Under the pieces are notes generated by a model that did not search any database, was not told the origin of the DNA, and worked only from the letters and a program-made list of their open reading frames with translations. A stretch of DNA of 40,573 nt, from the NCBI RefSeq assembly GCF_042650605.1, contig NZ_JBHSBN010000039.1:1-40573 (forward strand), written 5' to 3'. Position 1 is the stretch's first letter, and every line of letters begins with the position of its first letter. Origin of the DNA: Micromonospora_J zhanjiangensis (GTDB taxonomy: Bacteria; Actinomycetota; Actinomycetes; Mycobacteriales; Micromonosporaceae). Both the position numbers and the translations under genes were made by a program. Shown one piece after another: positions 14,257 to 23,345 of this stretch.

Positions 14257-15027
14257 GTGGAACGCATCGACAGCTCTCCCACCCTGACGCTCGGTCTGCG
14301 GGTGGTACTGGGTCTACTCGGGGCGGGCTCGTTCGGTGCCGGCACGGCGGCGGTGTTCATCACCGAGAACGGCACCGGCAGCGCGGTCCTGCTCGCCTTC
14401 GGAGGCGTGCTGCTGTTTCTGGCTCTCCTCGGCGACCGGGCCGAGAGTCTGGAATTGGGTGGGGCGAAACTCAAGCTGCGCGCCGCCGCGGCGGAGAAGT
14501 TCGCGCTGGCCGAGGAGTCCGAGCGACGGGGCGATGATGCACTCGCTCAACAGTTGCGCGAGGAGGCCCGTTCCCTGCTGGAAGCGGCGGCCGGTCCCAT
14601 CACCGCCAGGTACCGTTCCATCCGCAGTTCGATGCCCTCCGGGGCGGCCCGCACCGAGGCGATCGATGCGGTCGTGTCGCAGGCCCGTCGCCTCGCGGAC
14701 GTGTACTCCTTCGAACCGGAGCAGGTCCAGCGGTGGCTGCGGGAGGGCACTGACGAGGAGCGGATCACCGCGTTGGGGTTGATGCAGGCCCAGCCGGCAT
14801 TGCGAGACTTCGAGCTGATGCTCCATGTCATCAGGAATTCGCGCAGTGGGTCCGAGCAGTACCACGCATTGCGATTGGCGGACGACATGGTCGACGGACT
14901 CGACGAGGCCAAGCGGACAAGCCTCGAACGGACGGTCCGGGAGGCGCGCGGCGTCCGGTTCGGACGCGGCACGAGCCGCTGGGAGCTCAGCGACAGGATC
15001 CTGCGGCGACTCGGACGGGTCAACTGA
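14257..15027 (+). CDS. Two-TM membrane protein coupled to GmrSD gene
   Basis: GTG 14257 with GGAG 7 nt upstream is preferred over TTG 14245. 256 residues. Two membrane helices near the start (about 9-35, TLTLGLRVVLGLLGAGSFG..., and 42-62, SAVLLAFGGVLLFLALLG) are separated by a short loop. A long cytoplasmic helical region follows (ELGGAKLKLRAAAAEKFALAEESERRG ... then TPR/HEAT-like helices to the end). It begins 21 nt after the nuclease gene, so the two are one transcription unit. The two-TM plus cytoplasmic sensor layout recalls membrane effectors of abortive-infection systems, but no named family is recognised. Confidence 0.75.
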   Translation: MERIDSSPTLTLGLRVVLGLLGAGSFGAGTAAVFITENGTGSAVLLAFGGVLLFLALLGDRAESLELGGAKLKLRAAAAEKFALAEESERRGDDALAQQLREEARSLLEAAAGPITARYRSIRSSMPSGAARTEAIDAVVSQARRLADVYSFEPEQVQRWLREGTDEERITALGLMQAQPALRDFELMLHVIRNSRSGSEQYHALRLADDMVDGLDEAKRTSLERTVREARGVRFGRGTSRWELSDRILRRLGRVN

Positions 15028-15310
15028 TCCGGTGGGCTGCCCAGCTACGGATGGTCAAATAAGCATGCGAGTCCAGGCTTCTGTCAAGAAGCTGACTGCC
15101 TTTGGGTGGAAGTGGGCTGCATCGATCAACCCATCCAGTACCCGCCACCCCGCTGACCTGGGTAGCCTCCCACAACCGGCCAGGATGGGCTCATGACAAG
15201 GCGATGCGGTCCCGCCGACCGGATCCAACCCCCGGCGATTGTCCGGTTACGGAACTTTCCTGTCGATGGGTAACGTGTCCAGTCCTTAAGGAGGCTTTGG
15301 AGGAATTGGC
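15028..15310. promoter_or_regulatory. Intergenic region upstream of pglY
   Basis: 283 bp without a convincing gene. It holds the 15-bp word TGTCAAGAAGCTGAC at 15082-15096 (see repeat entry) and, close to the pglY start, the ribosome-binding site GGAGG at about 15299-15303. The promoter of the BREX genes should be here; TTGTCC near 15239 is a possible -35 box but no matching -10 can be assigned. Confidence 0.45.
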
Positions 15311-18300
15311 GTGACCTTGCTGCGCGAACTGATCGACATCCCGACCTCGGTCAGCGAGGGCGACTTCGTCGTCAAGGCGGCCGAGGGCGCCGACCTGGAC
15401 CGTTACGTCGTCACCGACCAGTTGCGGGAGAACTTCACCGACGCGCTGCGCAAGGTCGGCCACGCGGTCACCACCGGCCGGTCGCAGGCTGCCTTCCTGC
15501 ACGGCTCGTTCGGCTCCGGCAAGTCGCACTTCATGGCCGTCTTGCGCGAGGTGCTCGCCCACAACCCGAAGGCCCGGGAGATCCACGGCCTGGCCGAGCC
15601 GGTCGTCGCCGCCGGCCCGTGGCTCACGGGCCGCAGGTTCCTCACCCTCACCCTGCACATGCTCGACGCGCGGTCGGTCGAGCAGGCCGTCCTGGAGGGC
15701 TACCTGCGGCAGATCACCGCCGCGCACCCGGACGCGCCCGTCCCCGCCGTACACCGGTCGGACGCCCTGCTGGACGACGCCGCGCGGTTGCGCGACCGGA
15801 TGGGTGACGACGCCTTCTTCGCCGGCCTGCGCGAGGCCGGCGACGGGCCCGGCGGCGCCGGGGTCGGCCTGGCCGCGCTGAAGGCGCAGGCCGAGGGCTG
15901 GACCCCGCAGCGGTACGCCGACGCCGCGGCCCAACCTCCCGGTACGCCCGATCGCGACGCACTGGTCAGCGCCCTGACCAGTTGCTACTTCACCGGGGCC
16001 GTGCGCAGCGCGGAATACCTGGACCTGGACTCCGGCCTTGCCGTGGTCACCCGGCACGCCAAGTCGCTCGGCTACGACTGCATCGTGCTGTTCCTCGATG
16101 AGCTGATCCTGTGGCTGTCCACCAAGCTGAGCGACCACACCTTCGTCAACACCGAGGGCGCCAAACTCAACAAGCTGGTCGAGTCCGCCGACACCGCCCG
16201 GCCGCTGCCCCTGGTCTCGTTCGTGGCCCGGCAGCGCAACCTGGAGGAGTTCCTCGGCCCGCAGGTCGGCGGCACCGAACGGGAAGCCCTCGCGCACGTG
16301 ATGCGCAGCGTCCAGGGCCGGCTCGGTGAGATCGTCCTGGCCGACACCAACCTGCCCGAGATCACCGAGAAGCGGCTGCTCAAGCCAAACGACGACGCCG
16401 CCCGCGCGGTCATCGACAACGCCTTCGCCGCAGTCAAGCACAACCGCGAGGTGTGGGACACCCTGCTGCTCGGCGCCCAGTACGGCGACGCCGGCATCGG
16501 CTCCGACGCCACCGCCTTCCGGCAGCTCTACCCGTTCTCGCCGGCCCTGGTGGCCACCCTGGTCGCGCTGTCGCAGGCGTTGCAGCGGGAACGCACCGCG
16601 CTGAAGGTGATGACCGAGCTGCTGGTCGACCGCCGGGACACCCTGCGTGTCAACGACCTGATCGGCGTGGCGGCCCTGTTCGACCCGCTGGTGCTGCACG
16701 GCGAGCTGCCCGACCGGCCCAAGCTGCGGCAGCAGTTCGAGGCCGCGCGCATTCTCTACCAGCGCAAACTGCGGCCGAAACTGCTCGTCCTCAACGGCAT
16801 CACCGAGGACCAGGCCGCCGGGAGCGCGCAGTTCCAGCTCGACGACAAGCTGATCAAGACGGTGCTGCTCGGCGCGCTGGTGCCGGACGTGCCGGCCCTG
16901 CACAACCTCACCGCGGCCAAGCTGCACGCGCTCAACTTCGGCTCGATCGCCGCACCGATCCCCGGCTACGAGAACACCGTGGTGCTGCAGCGGCTCCGCA
17001 AGATCGAGCAGGACGCCGGCGAGCTGCACCTGACCCGGGACCACGAGCCGGTCGTCTCGCTGAAGCTGCACGCCGTCGACTTCGACAAGCTGCTCGACCT
17101 GGTTCCGCACAACGAGACCTCGGCGGGCGTACGGCAGCAACTGCTCCGCGAGCTGATCATCGTCGAGATGGGGCTGACCGGCGCCGAGGGCAGCCACGGC
17201 GAGCTGCAGCACCCGCGCGAGTGGCGCGGCCGGCGGCATATCGTCCAGGTCAAGTTCGGCAACGTCCGGGACCCCGACACCATGCCGGTGTCCGCGCTGA
17301 TCGCCCCCGGCGACGCGTGGCGGATCGTCGTCGACTACCCGTTCGACCCGCAGGACTACCCGCGCAGCGCCGACCGAGCCCGGATCGAGGAACTGGACCG
17401 CGGCTCCAACACCGTCTTCTGGCTGCCGCTGTACCTCACCGACGACCTGATGGGCCGGGTCACCCAACTCGCCAAGGTGAACTATCTGCTCGGGGCCGGC
17501 GGAGCGGGGGAGCGGCTCAACACCCTCGCCGCCGACTGGCCGCGGGAAGACCGGCGGCAGGGCCGGGTCTACCTCCAGCAACGGCAGAGCCAACTGCGCG
17601 ACGGCCTGGTGACGGCGCTGAAGCAGGCGTACGGGGCGGCCAACCCGCAGCCGTCCGACGTGCAGGAGGACACCGTCGGGGTGCTGCACACCCTGGCTAA
17701 CGGGCTGCGCATCGGCGACCCACGCGGTGGGACCCTGGCCGATGCCTTCAAGAACCTGACCGGGGAGCTGCTGGACTGGTCGTACCCGGGCACGCCCGGG
17801 CTGCCGGTCGACGAGAAGCCACCCACCCGGGCCGAGCTGGGCAAGATCCTCGACTACGCCAAGCAGGCCGCCGCCGACCCGACCCACGGCGTCGGGGTGC
17901 CACCCGCGGACCACAAGCTGCTCCGCCGGATCTGCAACAACCTGCACCTGGGCGAACTGGTCGACCACCGGTACGTGCTCGACCTCAGCACCTGCTGGTG
18001 GAGCCGGCACCTGACCCAGGAAGGGGCCAAGGAGGGCTACACCGAGCACTTCCCGGTGCACCGGCTGCGGGAATGGCTGGACCTGCCGAAGCCGCGCGGC
18101 CTCGACCGGGACCTGCAGAACCTGATCATCGCGGTGTTCGCCCTGCAACAGCAGCTCGGCTGGTACGAGCGGGATACCAAGGTCAACGTCAGCGACGTAC
18201 GCGGCGTCGAGGACCGTTTCCAGTTGCGGCAGCCGCCCATGCCGACGGCGGAGGCGTGGGAGGCCGCGCTGCGGTTCGGGCGGGCGTTTTTCGGCAAGGA

Positions 18301-19219
18301 GTTGCCGTCCTTCCGCACCCCGGCCAACCTCGGCGTGTTCGCCGGCACGCTGCGCAAGGTCGCCGAGGACTACGCGGACCACGCGGCGAAACTGGTCGAC
18401 GCACTGACCCGGCACGCCTCGGTGCTGGGACTGGACGAGCACGCCCCGACCGGGCGACTGGCCACCGCACGTGAGGTCGCCGACATGCTCGCCATGGTCG
18501 CCACCGAACGGGACGACGTGGTCCTGGTCGACGTGGTCGCGTCCGGTCCTGGGCATACCGGCCTCGCCGAACCCGTCGCCGCCAGTGAGGTCTTCAAGCA
18601 GGCGGACAGACTGACCCGGGCGCTCAACGCCACCCAGTGGGGGCTGTTGACGGCCATCGCCGGACGCACCGGCGACGGCCGGGCGAGTGCCGTCCTCGAC
18701 CGGCTGCGGACGGTTGCCCGGCACGAGCAGCACGGCAGCGACCTGACCGCAGCCCTGGACGAGGCGGTGTCCGCCGCCGCCACCCTCCTGGCTGAGGCGG
18801 CCCCGACCGATCGCGTTGAACCGGGGCTCGGCGGGAGGGACGGACGGCAGACACCGGAGTCCGGGGGCACGGAGACCCCGCCGCCGGGTCGTGACACTCC
18901 GTCGGTCGACACTCGGCACCAGCATCCCGACGGTCCTGTCGACGTGCTGGTCGAGCTGGGCGGTGGTCATCAGGGTGACGACGGTGACCCCGGCGGCGAC
19001 GCCACGCGCCACCCGGTACAGGTGCCTCTGCAGCGGACGCCGGAGGTACTTCGTAACGGCGGCGAGTCGCAGGTGACTCGACCGGACGCGGCCACGGGTC
19101 AGCGCCGTCGGGTGGTCCAGGACAAGACCGACCTGGAGGAACTCGTCACCGCCCTGTCCGGTGAACTCCGCGACGGTCGTACCGTCGAGGTGACCTGGAC
19201 CGTCCGGGTGGCGCCATGA
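15311..19219 (+). CDS. pglY: BREX type 2 ATPase PglY
   Basis: 1302 residues, GTG start with GGAGG 7 nt upstream. This is the large AAA+-type protein of BREX-2, the counterpart of BrxC. The P-loop GSFGSGKS is at residues 65-72, and a Walker-B-like LFLDELILWL near 260. The middle is rich in long helices. The C-terminus ends in a basic-acidic helix and strand (RRRVVQDKTDLEELVTALSGELRDGRTVEVTWTV) as expected for PglY. A low-complexity linker of ~100 residues (about 1160-1265) separates it from the body. In Streptomyces coelicolor the Pgl system gives phage growth limitation; PglY binds and hydrolyses ATP and is needed for defence. ATGA overlap with pglZ. Upstream, a broken copy of codons 86-206 is found at 10596. 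Confidence 0.95.
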   Translation: MTLLRELIDIPTSVSEGDFVVKAAEGADLDRYVVTDQLRENFTDALRKVGHAVTTGRSQAAFLHGSFGSGKSHFMAVLREVLAHNPKAREIHGLAEPVVAAGPWLTGRRFLTLTLHMLDARSVEQAVLEGYLRQITAAHPDAPVPAVHRSDALLDDAARLRDRMGDDAFFAGLREAGDGPGGAGVGLAALKAQAEGWTPQRYADAAAQPPGTPDRDALVSALTSCYFTGAVRSAEYLDLDSGLAVVTRHAKSLGYDCIVLFLDELILWLSTKLSDHTFVNTEGAKLNKLVESADTARPLPLVSFVARQRNLEEFLGPQVGGTEREALAHVMRSVQGRLGEIVLADTNLPEITEKRLLKPNDDAARAVIDNAFAAVKHNREVWDTLLLGAQYGDAGIGSDATAFRQLYPFSPALVATLVALSQALQRERTALKVMTELLVDRRDTLRVNDLIGVAALFDPLVLHGELPDRPKLRQQFEAARILYQRKLRPKLLVLNGITEDQAAGSAQFQLDDKLIKTVLLGALVPDVPALHNLTAAKLHALNFGSIAAPIPGYENTVVLQRLRKIEQDAGELHLTRDHEPVVSLKLHAVDFDKLLDLVPHNETSAGVRQQLLRELIIVEMGLTGAEGSHGELQHPREWRGRRHIVQVKFGNVRDPDTMPVSALIAPGDAWRIVVDYPFDPQDYPRSADRARIEELDRGSNTVFWLPLYLTDDLMGRVTQLAKVNYLLGAGGAGERLNTLAADWPREDRRQGRVYLQQRQSQLRDGLVTALKQAYGAANPQPSDVQEDTVGVLHTLANGLRIGDPRGGTLADAFKNLTGELLDWSYPGTPGLPVDEKPPTRAELGKILDYAKQAAADPTHGVGVPPADHKLLRRICNNLHLGELVDHRYVLDLSTCWWSRHLTQEGAKEGYTEHFPVHRLREWLDLPKPRGLDRDLQNLIIAVFALQQQLGWYERDTKVNVSDVRGVEDRFQLRQPPMPTAEAWEAALRFGRAFFGKELPSFRTPANLGVFAGTLRKVAEDYADHAAKLVDALTRHASVLGLDEHAPTGRLATAREVADMLAMVATERDDVVLVDVVASGPGHTGLAEPVAASEVFKQADRLTRALNATQWGLLTAIAGRTGDGRASAVLDRLRTVARHEQHGSDLTAALDEAVSAAATLLAEAAPTDRVEPGLGGRDGRQTPESGGTETPPPGRDTPSVDTRHQHPDGPVDVLVELGGGHQGDDGDPGGDATRHPVQVPLQRTPEVLRNGGESQVTRPDAATGQRRRVVQDKTDLEELVTALSGELRDGRTVEVTWTVRVAP

Positions 19220-22029
19220 CGGCACCCCGTCCCGCGGTTCGGCCCGCCGCCGTACGCCGCAAGGTGGAGTCCTGGCTCGCCGACGGCGACGACGCGCCCG
19301 CGCTGGCCCTGCGAGCGCGTCCGGAGTGGACGGACGACACCGTGCTCACCGTCGCCGGGGCGAAGGTGCGCGTCGTGCCGTGTCCGACCCCGATCGCCGC
19401 CCGGGCAGCCCTGGTCGACCGGGCCGACGACGAACGTCTGGTGCTGCTCACCGACCTGACCGAGCAGGAGTTGGGCGAAGGTCTGCTCGCCCACTTCAGC
19501 AAGCACCAGACCCGCAGCGTCGACTCCTGGGACATGGTCCGGCAGGTGTTCGGCAATCAGGCCGACCTCGACCTGACCCTGGTCCGGTCCGGCAAGTGGG
19601 TCGCCGACGCGCTCACCGACCTGGCGCCGCCGCAGGGTTGGCCGCCGCCGCCGGGCACCGTGCTGACCCGCGACCACGCGCTGCGGCAGTTGGCCGGGGC
19701 GCTCCTCAAACTCCAACCCGACGAGCTGGACAGCGCCGGCCTGCTGCACTGGAGCACCGACGCGCAGGCTCAGCTGCGCTTCCTCGACCTGCCCGACGAC
19801 TGGGCGGCCGGCGTCAGCGCCTTCCTGGTCGAGGTGGCCGGTCCGGCCGCCGTACCGGTGATGGCCGCCGTCCGGGCCCGGCACGGCGTCGACGCTGTAC
19901 CGCTCGGGCTGCTCGCCGGGGTGCTCTGGCCGCGCGGCGCCCAGGCCCGGACCGACGTGGACCTCGCGGTCGCTCGGACCCGGCTGGAACCACGGTTCGG
20001 TGACGCGCGGCTCACCGAACCGCAGGCGGCCGCGTTCCAGGAGGCCGCCGAGGCGTGGATCTACCGGGCCCTGGACGGCGAGGGACCGGCCCGGGCCGAG
20101 GCGCACCGGATGCTGCACCGGGCCGAGGAGATCGCCGCCGAGATCGACCTCACCGGCCGGCTGGCCGCCTCGTCGCTGCTGCCCAGCGGACTCACCCAGC
20201 GGATGCGGGCCTTCGCCGGCGCGGTCCGGCTCGCCCTGCCGGCGACCGCCGCCGCGACCCCGGCCGCGACCCTCGTCGGGCGGGCACAGGCCGCGCTCGC
20301 CGAGGTCGAGCGGCACCGGGCCGCCGACCGCCGCCGGGTGGAGACCGCCCGGATGGCGGTCCGACTGCTGCGCTGGCTGGCCGAACCGGACGGCCCGATG
20401 CCGGCGACCCTGCTGGCCGCGGTGCACCGGCAGGTCCGCGACGACGCGTGGGTGGACCGGGCCCGGCTGGACATCTTCGCCGGCGAGTCCGACCAGCAGG
20501 TCGCCGAGGCGTACCACCTGCTGCACCGGGCGGTCGACGCCCGGCGGGCCAGACACGACCAGCAGTTCGCCGGGCTGCTGCAGGACGCCACCGCCGCCGA
20601 GCGGGAACCGGGCGCGCTGCTGCCGGTCGAGGACGTCCTCGACCGGGTCGTCCAGCCGATTCTCGACCACGGCCGGCGGATCCTGCTGCTGGTGCTCGAC
20701 GGGATGAGCACCGCGGCCAGCACCGAGATCGCCGACTCGGTGGCCCGCAACCCGTCCTGGCTGGAGCTGACCCCCGGCGGGCGGCAGCGCACCGGCGTCC
20801 TCGCCGCGCTGCCGACGGTCACCGAGGTCAGCCGGTGCAGCCTGTTCAGCGGACGGATCACTGCCGGCGACCGGGTCGCCGAGGCGAAGGCGTTCACCGG
20901 CCGGTTCGCCGACGGGGTCCTGGTGCACAAGGCCGGGCTGCGCGGCCCGGCCGGAGCGGCCGTCGACCCGCGGGTGGCCGACGCGTTGGCGGACCCGGCC
21001 GTCCCGGTCGTCGCCGCCGTCATCAACACCATCGACGACGCCCTGGACCGCAGCGACCCGGGCACCGTCGAATGGAGCACCGACACCGTCAACGGGCTGC
21101 GTGACCTGCTCAGCCTGGCCCAAGACCGGATCGTCGTGTTGGTCTCCGACCACGGGCACGTGGTGGACCGCGGTCCGGAGGCGGTGAGCCGCCCGGTCGA
21201 CACCGGCGGGAACCGGTGGCGTCCGGCGGGAGCCGACCCGGCCGGCGAGGGAGAGTTGGCGTTCACCGGCAGCCGCGTCGCGCTCGGCGGCGGCTCCGTC
21301 GTCCTGCCGTGGCGCGAGGAGGTGCGCTACGGACCGCGCAAGGCCGGCTACCACGGCGGTGCGTCCTCCGCCGAGGCGGTGATCCCGCTCCTGATCTTCA
21401 GCGGTCACGACGAGGACGCCGTGCCCGGCTGGGCCGGTGCGCCGATCGCCAGCCCCGAGTGGTGGCGCGAACCGTTGCCCGAAACCGCGTCGGGCCGGAC
21501 CGCCGAACCGGCCGGGATCCCGGCCGCCGGAGGCCGGCCCGGCAACGGTCGTCCGACCAAGCGGATCAGGGCGACGGTCCAGGACGAGGGTCTGTTCGAC
21601 CTGCCCGCCCCGGCCGCACCGCTCCCGGCGACGAACACCGGGGCCACGGCCGCTTCACCGCCGCCGGCCACCAGCCAGGCCGCGCCCGTCGGTGGGCCGA
21701 CCGGGCAGCGGGACGGTGCGGCCGACCTGGTCGATGCGCTGCTGACCAGTCCGACCTACCGCGAGCGCCGGGACAGCCGGGCGCCGCTGCCCGACCAGCG
21801 GGTCGCCGCCCTGGTCGGCGCGCTGATCGCCGGCGGCGGCCGGGCCACCCTGGACACCCTCGCCACCCGGGCCGGCATCCCCGCCCACCGGATCCAACCC
21901 ACCGTCACCGCGCTGCGCCGGCTTTTACAGGTCGAGGGGTACCCGGTGCTCACCCTCGACGCCGACGGCCGGACGGCCAAACTCGACGTCGACCTGCTCG
22001 TCGAGCAGTTCGGTCTCTCGCCGCGATGA
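19216..22029 (+). CDS. pglZ: BREX type 2 phosphatase-domain protein PglZ
   Basis: 937 residues, the family's usual length. An N-terminal ~450-residue helical region precedes the alkaline-phosphatase-superfamily PglZ domain (about 480-745). Its metal-site motifs are visible: LLLVLDGMSTAASTEIA near 492, TEVSRCSLFSGRI near 536, and VVLVSDHGHVVDRG near 637. An Ala/Pro linker and a C-terminal winged-helix-like domain (about 830-930) follow. PglZ is the signature protein of all BREX types and acts with PglX in the Pgl complex. ATGA overlaps on both sides link it to pglY and brxD. Confidence 0.95.
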   Translation: MTAPRPAVRPAAVRRKVESWLADGDDAPALALRARPEWTDDTVLTVAGAKVRVVPCPTPIAARAALVDRADDERLVLLTDLTEQELGEGLLAHFSKHQTRSVDSWDMVRQVFGNQADLDLTLVRSGKWVADALTDLAPPQGWPPPPGTVLTRDHALRQLAGALLKLQPDELDSAGLLHWSTDAQAQLRFLDLPDDWAAGVSAFLVEVAGPAAVPVMAAVRARHGVDAVPLGLLAGVLWPRGAQARTDVDLAVARTRLEPRFGDARLTEPQAAAFQEAAEAWIYRALDGEGPARAEAHRMLHRAEEIAAEIDLTGRLAASSLLPSGLTQRMRAFAGAVRLALPATAAATPAATLVGRAQAALAEVERHRAADRRRVETARMAVRLLRWLAEPDGPMPATLLAAVHRQVRDDAWVDRARLDIFAGESDQQVAEAYHLLHRAVDARRARHDQQFAGLLQDATAAEREPGALLPVEDVLDRVVQPILDHGRRILLLVLDGMSTAASTEIADSVARNPSWLELTPGGRQRTGVLAALPTVTEVSRCSLFSGRITAGDRVAEAKAFTGRFADGVLVHKAGLRGPAGAAVDPRVADALADPAVPVVAAVINTIDDALDRSDPGTVEWSTDTVNGLRDLLSLAQDRIVVLVSDHGHVVDRGPEAVSRPVDTGGNRWRPAGADPAGEGELAFTGSRVALGGGSVVLPWREEVRYGPRKAGYHGGASSAEAVIPLLIFSGHDEDAVPGWAGAPIASPEWWREPLPETASGRTAEPAGIPAAGGRPGNGRPTKRIRATVQDEGLFDLPAPAAPLPATNTGATAASPPPATSQAAPVGGPTGQRDGAADLVDALLTSPTYRERRDSRAPLPDQRVAALVGALIAGGGRATLDTLATRAGIPAHRIQPTVTALRRLLQVEGYPVLTLDADGRTAKLDVDLLVEQFGLSPR

Positions 22030-23345
22030 CGGTCGAGATATCCGCCCGACGGCGGCGGGACATCGTCGACGCGCTGCGCCGAGGGGTCGTCCCGACCAAC
22101 GGCCTCGACGCGCTCGCCGTCGGGCTCGACCGGTTCACCGCGGCGCTCGACGCAGACCTCGATCGGGTGGCCGGCCGTGGCAGCGTCTTCAAGGCGGTAC
22201 GCGGCGAGTACGGCGCCGGTAAGACGTTCTTCACCCGCTGGCTGGGGGAGCGGGCCAAACGCCGCGGCTTCGCCGTCGCCGAGGTGCAGATCTCCGAACT
22301 GGAGACTCCCCTGCACCGGATGGAGACCGTCTACCGGCGGCTCGTCGAGCAGCTCAGCACCGAACAGTTCACCCCCAGCGCCCTGCGCCCGGTGCTGGAC
22401 GGTTGGATCTACGCCCTGGAGGAGGACGTCCTCGCCACCGGGCAGGTCGACGAGAACGACGCCGACGGGCTCGACCGGGCGGTGGGGGAGTTGCTGGAGC
22501 AGCGGCTGGCGGAAATCTCCCGTACCACGCCGGGGTTCGCCGCCGCGCTGCGTGGCTACCGCACCGCCACGGCAAAGGGTGACCAGGTCACGGCCGACGG
22601 GCTGGCCGCCTGGCTCGGCGGCCAGCCGCACGTCGCCGCTGCGGCCCGGCGCACGGCCGGCGTCAAGGGCGACCTCGACCACTTCGGCGCGCTCAGCTTC
22701 CTGCAGGGGCTGCTCACCGTGCTCGCCGACAGCGGACACGCCGGCCTGCTGCTGGTGCTCGACGAGGTGGAAACCCTGCAACGGGTCCGCTCCGACGCCC
22801 GCGACAAGGCCCTCAACGCGCTGCGCCAACTGGTCGACGACATCTACGCGGGCCGGTTCCCCGGCCTGTTCCTGCTGATCACCGGGACCCCGGCGTTCTT
22901 CGACGGTCAGCAGGGGGTGCAGCGGCTCGCGCCGCTGGCCCAGCGGCTGGCCACCGACTTCGGGCCCGACCCGCGCTGGGACAACCCCCGGGCCACCCAG
23001 GTGCGGCTACCGGGATTCAGCCAGGCCGCGCTGGTCGAGCTGGGCCTACGGGTACGGGAGATCTACGGCAGCCCCCGGGTCGACACGGTCGTCGACGACG
23101 CGTACCTCAACGAACTGGCCCGAGCGGTGGCCGGCCGGCTCGGCGGCCGGGTCGGTGTTGCGCCTCGGCTCTACCTGAAGAAGCTCGTCGCGGACATCCT
23201 CGACCGGGTGGACCAGTTCGACGACTGGGACCCACGCCGGCACTACGAACCGACCCTGCGGACCGACGAGCTGACCGACGTGGAACGCAACGCCGCCACC
23301 GCCGGGCCGCGATCCTCGGCCGACGACGTGGACCTGCCGATGTGA
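22026..23345 (+). CDS. brxD: BREX type 2 ATP-binding protein BrxD
   Basis: 439 residues. ATPase of the BREX-2-specific BrxD family, with P-loop GEYGAGKT at 60-67, Walker B LLLVLDEVE near 242-250 and a sensor-like LLITGTPAFFDG near 283. The C-terminal part includes a helical lid and LYLKKLVADILDRVDQF. BrxD is one of the six genes of typical BREX-2 (pglW, pglX, pglY, pglZ, brxD, brxHI). The start overlaps pglZ as ATGA, and its stop overlaps brxHI as GTGA, so translation is chained. Probably an Orc/Cdc6-like DNA-bound ATPase. Confidence 0.93.
   Translation: MTVEISARRRRDIVDALRRGVVPTNGLDALAVGLDRFTAALDADLDRVAGRGSVFKAVRGEYGAGKTFFTRWLGERAKRRGFAVAEVQISELETPLHRMETVYRRLVEQLSTEQFTPSALRPVLDGWIYALEEDVLATGQVDENDADGLDRAVGELLEQRLAEISRTTPGFAAALRGYRTATAKGDQVTADGLAAWLGGQPHVAAAARRTAGVKGDLDHFGALSFLQGLLTVLADSGHAGLLLVLDEVETLQRVRSDARDKALNALRQLVDDIYAGRFPGLFLLITGTPAFFDGQQGVQRLAPLAQRLATDFGPDPRWDNPRATQVRLPGFSQAALVELGLRVREIYGSPRVDTVVDDAYLNELARAVAGRLGGRVGVAPRLYLKKLVADILDRVDQFDDWDPRRHYEPTLRTDELTDVERNAATAGPRSSADDVDLPM

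Noticed and set aside
15191..19225. Minus-strand open frame of 1344 codons across pglY
   Set aside because: It mirrors the codon pattern of the real pglY on the plus strand, has low-complexity composition and no domain; a GC-rich shadow.
19099..21408. Minus-strand open frame of 769 codons across pglZ
   Set aside because: Shadow of pglZ: Gly/Arg/Val-rich, no motifs, opposite to a well-supported gene.
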